NCBI GenBank assembly: GCA_003142355.1
Contig: PLMF01000074.1
Location: 2,253-24,713 of the forward strand
Length of the DNA: 22,461 nt
Reading direction: 5' to 3'
From: Bryobacterales bacterium
Lineage (GTDB): Bacteria > Acidobacteriota > Terriglobia > Bryobacterales > Bryobacteraceae
Under the pieces are notes generated by a model, which saw only the letters and a list, made by a program, of their open reading frames with translations, ran no database searches and was not told the origin of the DNA. This document shows, one piece after another, positions 8,040-15,370 of this stretch. How positions within the stretch are numbered: the first letter of the stretch is position 1; each line of letters begins with the position of its first letter. Made by a program: the position numbers and the translations under genes.

Positions 8040-8054
8040 GCCCCGGAACGGGGC
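8040..8054. repeat. REP-like hairpin
   Basis: GCCCC and GGGGC pair around GGAAC, immediately next to the first 108-bp repeat. A second 108-bp copy follows without this hairpin. Confidence 0.4.
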
Positions 8055-8160
8055 GGAAGAACTGGGCCAGAACATCTTACGCCCTTCCAGGGCTGAGTCG
8101 TTTTGATGCGTATTCCCACGGCTTGCGCCGTGGGCTACAGTCTACCGCTCCTGCGGAGCT
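8053..8160 (+). repeat. 108-bp direct repeat, copy 1
   Basis: This copy matches 8191-8298 at all but 4 positions, by eye. Each copy contains a strong hairpin (CCCACGGC/GCCGTGGG around TTGC, here 8115-8134) and a second small stem GCTCC-TGC-GGAGC near its end. This is the structure of REP/BIME-type elements. Confidence 0.85.
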
Positions 8161-8190
8161 GGCTTAAGTGAACCGTATTGGACCTAACTT

Positions 8191-8298
8191 GCGGAAGAAC
8201 TGGGCCAGAATATCTTACGCCCTTCCAGGGCTGAATCGTTTTCATGCGTATTCCCACGGCTTGCGCCGTGGGCTACAGTCTGCCGCTCCTGCGGAGCT
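8191..8298 (+). repeat. 108-bp direct repeat, copy 2
   Basis: Second copy of the 108-bp element, separated from copy 1 by 30 unrelated bases. It ends 6 bp before the stop codon of the minus-strand isomerase gene, so its hairpins would form just after that gene and could stabilise or end its transcript. Confidence 0.85.
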
Positions 8299-8303
8299 AC
8301 GGG

Positions 8304-9146
8304 CTAGACCTGCATGATTTTCATGGCCTGCGTGAGACTGGCGATGGGAGCATGGCCCGCCGCGGGCGAATACTCGTGGCCCACGCAGCCGGTGTAGTTC
8401 AGATCGGCGATCGCCTGCGCGATGAAGTGGTAGTTCAACTCCTGGGTGTCGTCGATCTCGTGGCGGCCCGGATTGCCGCCCGTATGGAAGTGGCCGATCC
8501 ACTGGAAATGATCGCGGATATTGCGCACGATGTCGCCATCCATGATTTGCGCATGGTAGATGTCGTACAGGATCTTCACCCGCGGCGAGTTGACACGCTT
8601 CATCACGTCCACACCCCAGGCAATATGGTCGAACATGTAGTCCTTGTGATTCACCTTGCTGTTGAGGTATTCCATGCAGAGCGTAACGCCCTTGTCTTCG
8701 GCGTGCGACTTAACGCGGTTCAGGAACTCCACACAGTGGCCGGCGCCTTCGGCGTCCGGCATCCCAGCACGATTCCCGGAGAAGGCGATGATGTTAGGGA
8801 CCCCGTTGGCGGCGGCTTCGTCAATCGCGGCGTGCATCGATTTTTCGAGGGTGGCGTGATTTTCGGTGCGGTTGAGCGCATTCGGGATGGCGCCGCCCGG
8901 GCCCGGCGGGTACATGGTCGGGATGAGGCCGTACTTTTTCAGGATCGGCCAATCCTGGGGGCCGATGAGATCGTATCCGTAGCAGCCGGCGCGGGCCGCT
9001 TCCCGGCAGGTGTCTTCGAAGGCCATGCCGCGGCCGAAAACGCCGGAGGTGACGCATTGCTTCAGACGTCCTTTGCGCTCCGGTGCGGAGGTTTGCGCCA
9101 GGGCGGCGGAAGCCGCCAGGGCAGGCAGAAAGTCTCTACGACGCAT
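8304..9146 (-). CDS. Tat-exported TIM-barrel sugar isomerase/epimerase-like protein (hydroxypyruvate isomerase type)
   Basis: This 280-aa protein belongs to the AP-endonuclease-2-like TIM-barrel superfamily, close to hydroxypyruvate isomerases and xylose-isomerase-like epimerases. The N-terminus MRRRDFLPALAASAALA is a twin-arginine signal, implying export. Candidate metal ligands lie at barrel strand ends: E159 (CMEY), D195 and H198 (YDIYH), H219/H221 (GHFHTGG) and E258 (GHEYS). The GHFHTGGNPGRHE segment is typical of the hydroxypyruvate isomerase branch. The start has AGGAG 5 bases upstream. It lies 13 bp downstream of a Tat-targeted oxidoreductase gene, so the two are probably one transcript handling a sugar or polyol outside the cytoplasm. 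The exact substrate is unknown. Confidence 0.85.
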   Translation of the reverse strand: MRRRDFLPALAASAALAQTSAPERKGRLKQCVTSGVFGRGMAFEDTCREAARAGCYGYDLIGPQDWPILKKYGLIPTMYPPGPGGAIPNALNRTENHATLEKSMHAAIDEAAANGVPNIIAFSGNRAGMPDAEGAGHCVEFLNRVKSHAEDKGVTLCMEYLNSKVNHKDYMFDHIAWGVDVMKRVNSPRVKILYDIYHAQIMDGDIVRNIRDHFQWIGHFHTGGNPGRHEIDDTQELNYHFIAQAIADLNYTGCVGHEYSPAAGHAPIASLTQAMKIMQV

Positions 9147-9159
9147 ATCGGCTCCTGTG

Positions 9160-10299
9160 TCAGACGTTCCCGAATTCGGCTTTCCACTCCGCGCTACCCT
9201 GGCGGTACATGGCCGTCCGGCCCAGGATGGCGAAGAGCGTGCTGATGGCCGAACGCTCGGCGACGTTTTCCGGCTTGCCGCTCTCGATGCGGCCGAGGAA
9301 GGCCTCGATGCCGTCGATGGTGATGTCGCGCGGAGAATTCATGGTCTCCACTTCACGCGGCGGCTTGTGGTGCACCATGCGCGAGCGCGAGGTCTCGATC
9401 ACTCCCTTGGTTCCGGTGAACTCTTCGCCCACCTTGCTGAAGCCCGCCGTCGATATCTGGTTGGCCTCGTAGTTGACGTGGATACCGTTGGGGAATTCGA
9501 AGCTCAGACTCAGGTGGTCGGAGATCTCCATGGTGGTACGCACCTTGCGGCCGCTCATGCCGTTGACACGGATGGGCCGGGCGTTGAGGAACCAGTGGAG
9601 GACGTCGAAGTTGTGGCAATCCTGTTCCACAATGAAGTCGCCGGAATAGTCTTTGTAGCAGAACCAGTTGCGAATCTTCTCGATCTTGGGGTCGGGATAA
9701 GGCGTGCGCTTGAAGGGATCGGCGCCGATCCAGAAACCGCGCGCATTCACGAGGTCGCCGATCTGGCCCTCGGCGATGCGTTTGAAGGCTTCGAGATAGA
9801 CCGGGCCATAACGCTGCTGGAAGCCGACGGCAACATCCTTGTGCGGATCGGCCTTTCGCGCCGCCGCAATGATTCGCTCGACACCCGCGAGGTCCACACC
9901 CATGGGCTTTTCGCAGTACACATGCTTGCGGGCCTGGATGGCCGCCTCCAGCATGCGAGGATGCTCGAAAGGCGGAGTGGCAATGATCACGGCATCCACG
10001 TCGGAGGCCAGGAGCTTTTCGAAGTCCTTGTAAATAGCCGGCTTGCCGGCATCGATTCGCTGCGCGGCCGCTTCGATGCGGTCGTCGAAGAGATCGCAGA
10101 GCGCGGTGATGCGCGCGCGCGGGTCGGCGTTGACGATGGTGGCATCGTAGGTGCCGCGGCCGCCCGATCCGATCAGACCGAGGCTTATTTTGGAATTGGC
10201 CTGGGAACCACGGACCGTCTGCGGCGCGACGATGGTAAAGGCGGTGGCGGCGACCGCGCCACCGTGACGAAACAGTTCCCGGCGGGAGAATGTACTCAA
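9160..10299 (-). CDS. Tat-exported Gfo/Idh/MocA family oxidoreductase
   Basis: The protein is 379 aa. An N-terminal Rossmann fold shows GLIGSGGRG at 41-49. The family lysine lies in YCEKPMG (K131), and the typical second-domain segment DFIVEQDCHNFDVLHW is near 221-236. SRRELF at 5-10 followed by an Ala-rich stretch is a twin-arginine signal, as in the glycosyl-hydrolase-109-like and other exported members. The start is a TTG at 10299 with GGAGG 9 bases upstream. The longer frame to 10380 has no such site and would place the Tat motif too far inside. A TATAAT box lies just upstream. It is first in a two-gene unit with the TIM-barrel isomerase. It probably acts on a sugar or inositol derivative with NAD(P), but the substrate is not readable. 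Confidence 0.88.
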   Translation of the reverse strand: MSTFSRRELFRHGGAVAATAFTIVAPQTVRGSQANSKISLGLIGSGGRGTYDATIVNADPRARITALCDLFDDRIEAAAQRIDAGKPAIYKDFEKLLASDVDAVIIATPPFEHPRMLEAAIQARKHVYCEKPMGVDLAGVERIIAAARKADPHKDVAVGFQQRYGPVYLEAFKRIAEGQIGDLVNARGFWIGADPFKRTPYPDPKIEKIRNWFCYKDYSGDFIVEQDCHNFDVLHWFLNARPIRVNGMSGRKVRTTMEISDHLSLSFEFPNGIHVNYEANQISTAGFSKVGEEFTGTKGVIETSRSRMVHHKPPREVETMNSPRDITIDGIEAFLGRIESGKPENVAERSAISTLFAILGRTAMYRQGSAEWKAEFGNV

Positions 10300-10320
10300 G
10301 GTGTGAAACCTCCAGAACGC

Positions 10321-10326
10321 ATTATA
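10321..10326 (-). promoter_or_regulatory. -10 box of the oxidoreductase-isomerase unit
   Basis: A perfect TATAAT on the minus strand lies 21 bases upstream of the TTG start, with the GGAGG ribosome-binding site in between. No clear -35 hexamer is seen at 17-18 bp. Confidence 0.45.
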
Positions 10327-10457
10327 GAGCATTATCGGCTCAGGGTCCGCCGACGAGCGTCCGCACGGCCACGGCTGCAAAAATCCCCACGTCAGTCAGT
10401 CCGCATTTCTCACACCCGAGAGCGTGAGTTTACGTATCGGGGTGGAAACCCGGGGAG

Positions 10458-10497
10458 CGTCGGCATGAGTGCCGACGCGGCAGGCACGAGTGCCTGC
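10458..10497. repeat. Tandem REP-like hairpins
   Basis: Two stem-loops stand side by side. CGTCGGCA-TGAG-TGCCGACG (10458-10477) has an 8-bp stem, and GCAGGCA-CGAG-TGCCTGC (10480-10497) has a 7-bp stem. They share the design GGCA-nGAG-TGCC with changed outer bases, as in families of repetitive extragenic palindromes. Confidence 0.7.
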
Positions 10498-10584
10498 GCC
10501 ACGTCGTTGTGGGCCGGGGGGCTGGTTGGCGGCTCTCAGAGGGAAAAACTGCAACATTGAGGCTCGACGGGGCGCGAATGAGTG

Positions 10585-10590
10585 TATACT
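10585..10590 (+). promoter_or_regulatory. Possible -10 box for the peptidase gene
   Basis: TATACT lies 62 bases upstream of the ATG in a GC-rich spacer. No convincing -35 is present at the usual spacing. Confidence 0.3.
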
Positions 10591-10652
10591 TGCCCCAAGC
10601 CGGGCGCCAAAACTGGAATCCCGGTTATCACTGTTGCAGGAGGATTCGATAC

Positions 10653-11420
10653 ATGCCGATCAATCGCAAGTACGGTTGGGCTCCAGACCTGCCCGACCAT
10701 CGCGACTACCTGTACTCGGCTCCGCAGCCGGTACTCGCCAAACTGCCGCCGAAGAAGGATCTTCGGTCCGGTTGTCCACCGGTTTACGATCAGGGCCAGC
10801 TCGGCAGTTGCACCGCCAACGCCATATCCGGAGCCGTTCAATTCGAGCAGAAGAAACAAGGAGTCACTATGTTCGGGCCCTCCCGGCTCTTTATCTACTA
10901 CAACGAGCGGGATATGGAAGGGACCGTCAATTCCGACGGTGGGGCGCAAATTCGCGATGGCGTGAAGTCCGTCGCGACCCTCGGAGTCTGCCCGGAAACC
11001 GAGTGGCCTTACGACATCAACAAATTCGCCGACAAGCCGACGCCACAATGCTACACCGACGCAACGAAGTGCGAGGCGGTGGGGTATCAGCGGCTCGATT
11101 CCAGTAACCTGAACCAGTTGAAAGGCTGCATTGCCTCCGGATTTCCGTTCGTCTTCGGCTTCACGGTTTATGACGCGTTCGAAAGCCAGGAGGTAGCAAA
11201 GACAGGCGTTTTGAACATGCCGGGCCCGAAAGAGAAAGTGCAAGGAGGCCACGCCGTGCTAGCCGTCGGCTACGACGATGCGGCGCAGCGCTTCACTGTG
11301 CGCAATTCATGGGGAAAGGATTGGGGGATCAAAGGCTACTTCACAATCCCCTATGCTTACCTGACCACGACGGACCTGGCAGACGATTTCTGGACGATTC
11401 GAATTCTGAAAGTGTCGTAG
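10653..11420 (+). CDS. Papain-like (C1A) cysteine peptidase
   Basis: This 255-aa protein is a complete bacterial C1A peptidase. YGWAPDLPDHRD near the N-terminus is the usual opening of this bacterial group. The oxyanion Gln (Q47) and catalytic Cys (C53) lie in YDQGQLGSCTANA, the catalytic His in GGHAVLAVGYDD (H200), and the Asn in RNSWGKDWGIKGYF (N218). There is no signal peptide and almost no pro-region, so it looks cytoplasmic and made in active form. GCAGGAGG at 10636-10643 fixes the start. Its last base is directly followed by the last base of a chagasin-type inhibitor gene on the other strand, a likely cognate inhibitor. Confidence 0.93.
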   Translation: MPINRKYGWAPDLPDHRDYLYSAPQPVLAKLPPKKDLRSGCPPVYDQGQLGSCTANAISGAVQFEQKKQGVTMFGPSRLFIYYNERDMEGTVNSDGGAQIRDGVKSVATLGVCPETEWPYDINKFADKPTPQCYTDATKCEAVGYQRLDSSNLNQLKGCIASGFPFVFGFTVYDAFESQEVAKTGVLNMPGPKEKVQGGHAVLAVGYDDAAQRFTVRNSWGKDWGIKGYFTIPYAYLTTTDLADDFWTIRILKVS

Positions 11421-11735
11421 TCACGAGGGCACAACCACCCGCAGAGTAAAGGACTGGGCCGGCTCTGCGGGTGTCCCCCAGGATCGCTGCAAGACCATCG
11501 CGATTTCACTTTCGCCGGCCTGTATGGTGCGAAATCGCCAGCAGTGAATTCCCTGGCCTCCGACACCGGGGCTGGGACGGAAGTCCTCGCCAGTCAGGGT
11601 GCCGACAGGGTCCCCGGCGGCGGTGATTTTCCATCGGAAACCGGTCGCGGGGGTCTCCGGCAAAGATATCTCAAACGATTCTCCCTTAGGGATCTCCGCC
11701 GACTTGCCCGTTTGAGAGGCGGTGAATTGAAGCAT
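11421..11735 (-). CDS. Chagasin-type (I42) inhibitor of cysteine peptidases
   Basis: The protein is 104 aa and shows the three inhibitory loops of the chagasin/ICP family in order: PATGFRW at 29-35 (for the usual NPTTGYxW), GVGGQGIHCW at 57-66 (GxGGxxxW) and RSWG at 84-87 (RPW). The loops wedge into the active cleft of papain-like enzymes. No signal peptide is seen, matching the apparently cytoplasmic peptidase next door. The genes are tail to tail with zero bases between stop codons. The SDR gene ends 35 bp upstream on the same strand and may share its transcript. The assigned ATG has a weak AGG about 7 bases upstream. Confidence 0.88.
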   Translation of the reverse strand: MLQFTASQTGKSAEIPKGESFEISLPETPATGFRWKITAAGDPVGTLTGEDFRPSPGVGGQGIHCWRFRTIQAGESEIAMVLQRSWGTPAEPAQSFTLRVVVPS

Positions 11736-11770
11736 ACGACTACCTGAGCACGTTTCCGGATTGAGAGGAA

Positions 11771-12589
11771 TCAGTCGGCAGGCGGAACCGCCTGCCCCAC
11801 CTTGGGGGCAAGAGTGGCTTTGGTCGCTCCGGTTGAAATGCCGCCGTCGACCAGCAGCGTCTGGCCGGTGATGTACTGGCTGGCGTCGGATGCCAGGAAG
11901 ACAACCGCGCCGTCAAGGTCGGCCGGCTGGCCGGGCCGTCCGAGCGGGATGCGGTCGACGAGGTAATCGAGCCATTCCTGGTTGTCGTAGAGCACGGCGG
12001 TCTGGGCGGTCTTGAACCAGCCGGGAGCAAGGCAGTTGACGGTGATGCCGTGCGGGCCCCAATCGGCGGCGAGGCTCATGGTCATCTGCTTCACGCCGCC
12101 GCGGCTGGCGCAGTATGGAGTCAGGCCCGCGTAGCCGGCTACACAGGTCACCGAACCGATGTTGATGATGCGTCCCTGGCGGCGAGGGAGCATCTTTCTG
12201 GCGACCGCCTGCGCGACAAAGAAGGATCCGCGCAGATTGGTATCAACCACCAGGTTCCAATCATCCCAGGTCACATCGACGGCGGGTTTGCGCACGTTAC
12301 AACCCGCGTTGTTGACCAGGATGTCTATCTTTCCGTAGCGAGCATGGGCGGCCTCCACCATGTGCCGGATGCTGTCGAAGTCACGCACATCGAGCTCGAG
12401 GGGGAGGGCTTTCGGCCCCAAGTCCTCGATTTCCGTTTTGAAGCTCTCGAGTGCCGCGAGTTTGCGGCTGGTGATCACGAGGTCGGCGCCGGCTCTCGCC
12501 AGGGCCCGGGCAAAGTACTGTCCCAATCCCCGGCTGGCGCCGGTCACGATGGCGACCTTGCCGGTCAAGTCGAACAATGAATGGTCCAA
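11771..12589 (-). CDS. Short-chain dehydrogenase/reductase with Lys-to-Arg change in the active site
   Basis: This 272-aa classical SDR resembles gluconate 5-dehydrogenase or 3-oxoacyl-ACP reductase. It has the nucleotide-binding TGASRGLG at 16-23, NNAG at 93-96, catalytic Ser in NIGS (S146) and Tyr159. The YxxxK motif reads Y-C-A-S-R, so the catalytic Lys is Arg163. The start is a TTG at 12589 just after GAGGAGGAG, which makes it the best choice. The last residues (VGQAVPPAD) are encoded by a REP-like palindrome into which the frame runs, so the native C-terminus was probably different. SDRs normally reduce or oxidise a carbonyl/alcohol with NAD(P). The substrate is unknown, and activity is uncertain because of the Arg. 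Confidence 0.88.
   Translation of the reverse strand: MDHSLFDLTGKVAIVTGASRGLGQYFARALARAGADLVITSRKLAALESFKTEIEDLGPKALPLELDVRDFDSIRHMVEAAHARYGKIDILVNNAGCNVRKPAVDVTWDDWNLVVDTNLRGSFFVAQAVARKMLPRRQGRIINIGSVTCVAGYAGLTPYCASRGGVKQMTMSLAADWGPHGITVNCLAPGWFKTAQTAVLYDNQEWLDYLVDRIPLGRPGQPADLDGAVVFLASDASQYITGQTLLVDGGISTGATKATLAPKVGQAVPPAD
11777..11796. repeat. REP-like palindrome inside the SDR 3' end
   Basis: GGCAGGCGG and CCGCCTGCC are perfect reverse complements around AA. The palindrome lies within the coding frame, 4 bp from the stop codon, and supplies the residues GQAVPPA. Confidence 0.75.
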
Positions 12590-12615
12590 AACTCCTCCTC
12601 AGGCGGTAGAATGGG

Positions 12616-12737
12616 GCGAAAACCGGGGGACAGACGGATGCGTCCACGCGGCCGTGTGACGGGCTCAGAGGGCACCCCGGTGTTTGGCGAGGGGGGCGCG
12701 CGCCTTGGGACACATTCGTCAGTCCCCAGGTTTTCGC
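12616..12737. repeat. 122-bp element with 30-bp imperfect terminal inverted repeats
   Basis: Bases 12616-12645 pair with 12708-12737 at 26 of 30 positions, starting GCGAAAACC and running into GGGGAC-GAC cores. The 62-bp centre is GC-rich and includes further short stems. The whole spans most of the spacer between the NHL gene and the SDR gene. Size and form fit a REP/BIME or small MITE mobilised by another protein, since it encodes nothing. Confidence 0.7.
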
Positions 12738-12745
12738 AGATTAGG

Positions 12746-13705
12746 CTACTCACGCATGCCTTCCACCCATCCCGGATACCATCGGAAAATGTTACCGGTC
12801 AGGCTGCCGATGAAGATATCGCCGTCGAGGCCGAGCGAAAGCCAATGCCCGGGACTTTCCATGGAGCCTAGAATCCTGCCCGTCGCAATGTCGATGCGCA
12901 TGATCCGCCCGGCCAGGGTATCGTAGGACAGGTTCTCCTGGTTGTTTCTGTGGGTGACGATCCACAACTCGTCCTGGGGCGAGATATCCATTCCCTGGGT
13001 AGCTCCGAGATGGTTCCACTGGCGGAGGAACTTGCCATTGGAATCGAAAATCTGGATACGATTATTCTCGCGGTCGCTGACATAGACGTTCTGGTGGGAA
13101 TCGACGCGCACGGAATGGGGGGTATTGAACTCTCCCTTCGCGGTGCCGCGCTGGCCCCATTCCAGCAGGTACTTGCCCTCGCGGGAGAACTTGACGACGC
13201 GGGAGTTGCCGTAGCCGTCGGAGACGAAGAAATCGCCGTTGGGTAAGAACGCAATGTCGGTGGGACGGTTGAATGTGTCGTGGGTGGCGCCGGGCTTTCC
13301 CTTGGCGCCAAGAGTGCGCAGAAGCCGGCCGTCGCCGGTGAACTCCATGACCAGGTGAAAGACGGTATCGGTGGTCCACACGTGGCCATTCCTGTCGATG
13401 CGCAATCCGTGAACGCTGCCGAACATTCTTTTCCCGAAGGAGCGGAGGAATTTCCCCTTGGCGTCGAAGACCACGATGGGGTCGGCCCTGGGACCGCGTT
13501 GGCCGGCGTATACGGTGCCATCGGCGGCGACGGCAACAGCCGACAAGCGGCCATACCTCCAGCCAACGGGCAGGGTGTCGGGTTCCTGTCCGAACAGGAT
13601 CTGAACCCGGTACCTGAGCAGGCCACCCTCGTGCGGGTACCAGCCCTGTTGCGCCGCACAGACGGCGACGAAGAAGATCGGTAGAAGCCAATGTGACGGG
13701 TGCAT
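12746..13705 (-). CDS. Secreted NHL-repeat beta-propeller protein (peptidyl-alpha-amidating-lyase-like)
   Basis: The 319-aa protein starts with a signal peptide (MHPSHWLLPIFFVAVCAA, likely cut after residue 18). It then consists of NHL-type repeats, recognisable as FxRPTDIAFLPNGDFFVSDGYGNSRV and FNTPHSVRVDSHQNVYVSDRENNRI with joining FDxxGKFLRxWG strands. This is the pattern of peptidyl-alpha-hydroxyglycine alpha-amidating lyase-like and similar six-bladed propellers, commonly found outside the cell in this kind of genome. The ATG at 13705 follows GGAGGG with 8 bases between. Ten more in-frame residues to 13735 would overlap the gene upstream and are rejected. It lies 19 bp after the hydroxyacid dehydrogenase gene and is probably co-transcribed. 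The reaction is not known. Confidence 0.85.
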   Translation of the reverse strand: MHPSHWLLPIFFVAVCAAQQGWYPHEGGLLRYRVQILFGQEPDTLPVGWRYGRLSAVAVAADGTVYAGQRGPRADPIVVFDAKGKFLRSFGKRMFGSVHGLRIDRNGHVWTTDTVFHLVMEFTGDGRLLRTLGAKGKPGATHDTFNRPTDIAFLPNGDFFVSDGYGNSRVVKFSREGKYLLEWGQRGTAKGEFNTPHSVRVDSHQNVYVSDRENNRIQIFDSNGKFLRQWNHLGATQGMDISPQDELWIVTHRNNQENLSYDTLAGRIMRIDIATGRILGSMESPGHWLSLGLDGDIFIGSLTGNIFRWYPGWVEGMRE

Positions 13706-13724
13706 ACGACGGACCCTCCTGCGA

Positions 13725-14813
13725 TTAGTAACCACGCTGCTTGTCGACCACGTTCATCAACGGCAGGCCGGTGGAGTAGCGCCGGACGTTGTCGGCGATC
13801 AGCCCGATCAGGCGGACTTGGCGCTGGGGCGAGAATCCGGAACTGTGGCCGGAGACGATCAGGTTGGGGCAATCCCACAACGGAGAAGTCGATGGCAGGG
13901 GCTCCTGGCGCACCACATCCAGTCCGGCGCCCGCGATGCGACCCTGCTGGAGCGCGGCAATGAGCGCGGGCTCGTCCACGAGAGCGCCGCGGGAGAGACC
14001 GAGGAAGTAGGCGGTCTTCTTCATGGCGCCGAATACTTTCTCATTGAACAGCCCCTGGGTTTCCTTGGTGGAAGGGCACGCGTTCACCAGGATGTCGCAT
14101 TGGGGAACCATTTCCATGAGCCAGGCGGGCTCCCGCAGAACGTCGACGAAAACGGGCTTGGCCAGGGGTTTGGCATCGGTGGCCAGAATCCGCATGTTGA
14201 AACCGTACTTGGCGCGCGCGGCCACGGCCTGGCCGATGCCGCCCATGCCGACGATACCCATGGTCATGCCATCGACCTCGACCAGGTTGCGCTCGGAATT
14301 CCACGTCCGCTTCTGGAACTGCGGGAAGTAATACTTGACGTAGCCGCGCGTGAGGCTCAACAGCATTCCGAAAGCCGACTCCGAGATGGCGGGCGCAAAT
14401 ATCCGCGCCATGTTGGTGACCACCACGTTACTCTCGATCAGCTCGGGAAACAGGACGTTCTCCATTCCGGCTTCAACGGCTTGCAGCCAGCGCAAATTCC
14501 CGGCCCTGGCGAGCATGTCGGCGTTGAGCGAGCCCAATATGACGTCGGCATCGGGGAGCGCCTTGTCCAGCTCCGCGCGATTCGCAGGCAGGATCATTTG
14601 AACGTCCTTGGCCTGGGACGTAATCTGCTTGATTTCCGCCGGCGTGTACCTGGCCGGGCCGACAACGGACGCGGCTATCGCGGTCACGATTCTGATCCGG
14701 GCTGGCGGCGGATCGAAGATGGCAATCCGGTCGGAAGCGACCAGAACCGGTGCTGCTGAAGCCGCGGCGGCGGCGGACATAAACAATCGACGGGACACGG
14801 AATTATCGGGCAT
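13725..14813 (-). CDS. Tat-exported D-2-hydroxyacid dehydrogenase family protein
   Basis: This 362-aa protein has the NAD-binding GMGGIG at 189-194 and the three catalytic positions of the family: Arg275 in LSRGALVD, Glu304 in VRQEPLP and His323 in SGHSSG. The N-terminus SVSRRLFMSAAAAASAA is a twin-arginine signal, unusual for this normally cytoplasmic family but in keeping with the exported oxidoreductase at 9160-10299. The ATG at 14813 follows AAGGAG by 5-6 bases. The frame continues upstream but there covers another gene on the same strand in the wrong frame. It probably reduces a 2-keto acid or oxidises a D-2-hydroxy acid. It is first of a likely two-gene unit with the NHL propeller gene. 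Confidence 0.88.
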   Translation of the reverse strand: MPDNSVSRRLFMSAAAAASAAPVLVASDRIAIFDPPPARIRIVTAIAASVVGPARYTPAEIKQITSQAKDVQMILPANRAELDKALPDADVILGSLNADMLARAGNLRWLQAVEAGMENVLFPELIESNVVVTNMARIFAPAISESAFGMLLSLTRGYVKYYFPQFQKRTWNSERNLVEVDGMTMGIVGMGGIGQAVAARAKYGFNMRILATDAKPLAKPVFVDVLREPAWLMEMVPQCDILVNACPSTKETQGLFNEKVFGAMKKTAYFLGLSRGALVDEPALIAALQQGRIAGAGLDVVRQEPLPSTSPLWDCPNLIVSGHSSGFSPQRQVRLIGLIADNVRRYSTGLPLMNVVDKQRGY

Positions 14814-14890
14814 GGTTTCTCCTTGCCGGCATAGCGGTTCCCCCAAATGGTAGTTCGCCTCACGGACTGCGTCAAGAAGACGGGGCTTTC

Positions 14891-15367
14891 CTAATCGAGG
14901 GGGATGCGGACGACGAGAGCGTCTTTGACGCGCGCGATGAGGGCGGAGAAGGAGGTTACACCCTGGCTGTGCATGGGCCGGTAGCGCGGGCCGAGGGGGG
15001 TCACATCCACGGACAGGTTCCGGCTGTCGATGGCGACGCGCACGTCGGGGGTTCCGTCGCCATCGAGGTCCACGTCGTCGGAGAAGTGCGCGGGGAGGCT
15101 GGCGGCGGGAGTCCAGGCGAGTTGCACGAAGGGGCCGATGCGCTGCAAAGGGGACCTGCGCGGGACGGGGCGGTTCACCACAATGCGGTAATTTGCGCGG
15201 TCGATTACGTGGGAGATTTGGCCGCCGGAGTAGGTGGGGTCGATGCGCAAGTGCGCGGCGCCAATGGCCGCCTGGAACCATCCGAACAGGAGGAAAGGGG
15301 CGAGCACGGCCAGAGCGAGGGTGAGCACCGCGCCGGTATTGCCGAGAATGGAGCGTAGTTTCTTCAT
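14891..15367 (-). CDS. Membrane-anchored protein with calcium-loop-like motif, function unknown
   Basis: I do not recognise the family of this 158-aa protein. One hydrophobic segment at about 12-37 anchors it in the membrane, and the rest should lie outside the cytoplasm. Residues 97-109 (DDVDLDGDGTPDV) resemble DxDxDG calcium-binding loops of dockerin or VCBS proteins. It begins 3 bp after the polyferredoxin gene stops, so it is last in a three-gene redox unit and may be an accessory subunit. The ribosome-binding site is weak (GGTGG, 8 bases upstream). Confidence 0.7.
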   Translation of the reverse strand: MKKLRSILGNTGAVLTLALAVLAPFLLFGWFQAAIGAAHLRIDPTYSGGQISHVIDRANYRIVVNRPVPRRSPLQRIGPFVQLAWTPAASLPAHFSDDVDLDGDGTPDVRVAIDSRNLSVDVTPLGPRYRPMHSQGVTSFSALIARVKDALVVRIPLD

Positions 15368-15370
15368 GGT

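Larger units (their letters stand above)
7429..8303. other. 875-bp gene-poor, repeat-rich region
   Basis: No intact gene is supportable. A 227-codon plus frame (7413-8096) runs from inside the CHAT gene through hairpins and repeats and has no protein-like character. The region holds the right inverted-repeat arm, an imperfect hairpin at 7624-7649, an apparent antitoxin relic, two hairpins at 7999-8054, and two copies of a 108-bp repeat. Confidence 0.6.
10300..10652. other. Divergent intergenic region
   Basis: This spacer separates the minus-strand oxidoreductase from the plus-strand peptidase. I see no gene in it. It holds a -10 box for each direction and two tandem hairpins, listed separately. 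Confidence 0.6.

Noticed and set aside
7413..8096. 227-codon plus-strand open frame after the CHAT gene
   Set aside because: It starts inside the CHAT gene without a ribosome-binding site, crosses an inverted-repeat arm and several hairpins, and reads as Arg/Pro/Gly-rich sequence with no domain.
8053..8298. CRISPR array
   Set aside because: There are only two copies of a 108-bp unit with one 30-bp gap; the repeat is too long and contains its own hairpins. It fits a REP-type element.
9010..10560. 516-codon plus-strand frame
   Set aside because: It is the complement of the Gfo/Idh/MocA gene, which has full family motifs and a ribosome-binding site. Long antisense frames are common in GC-rich DNA.
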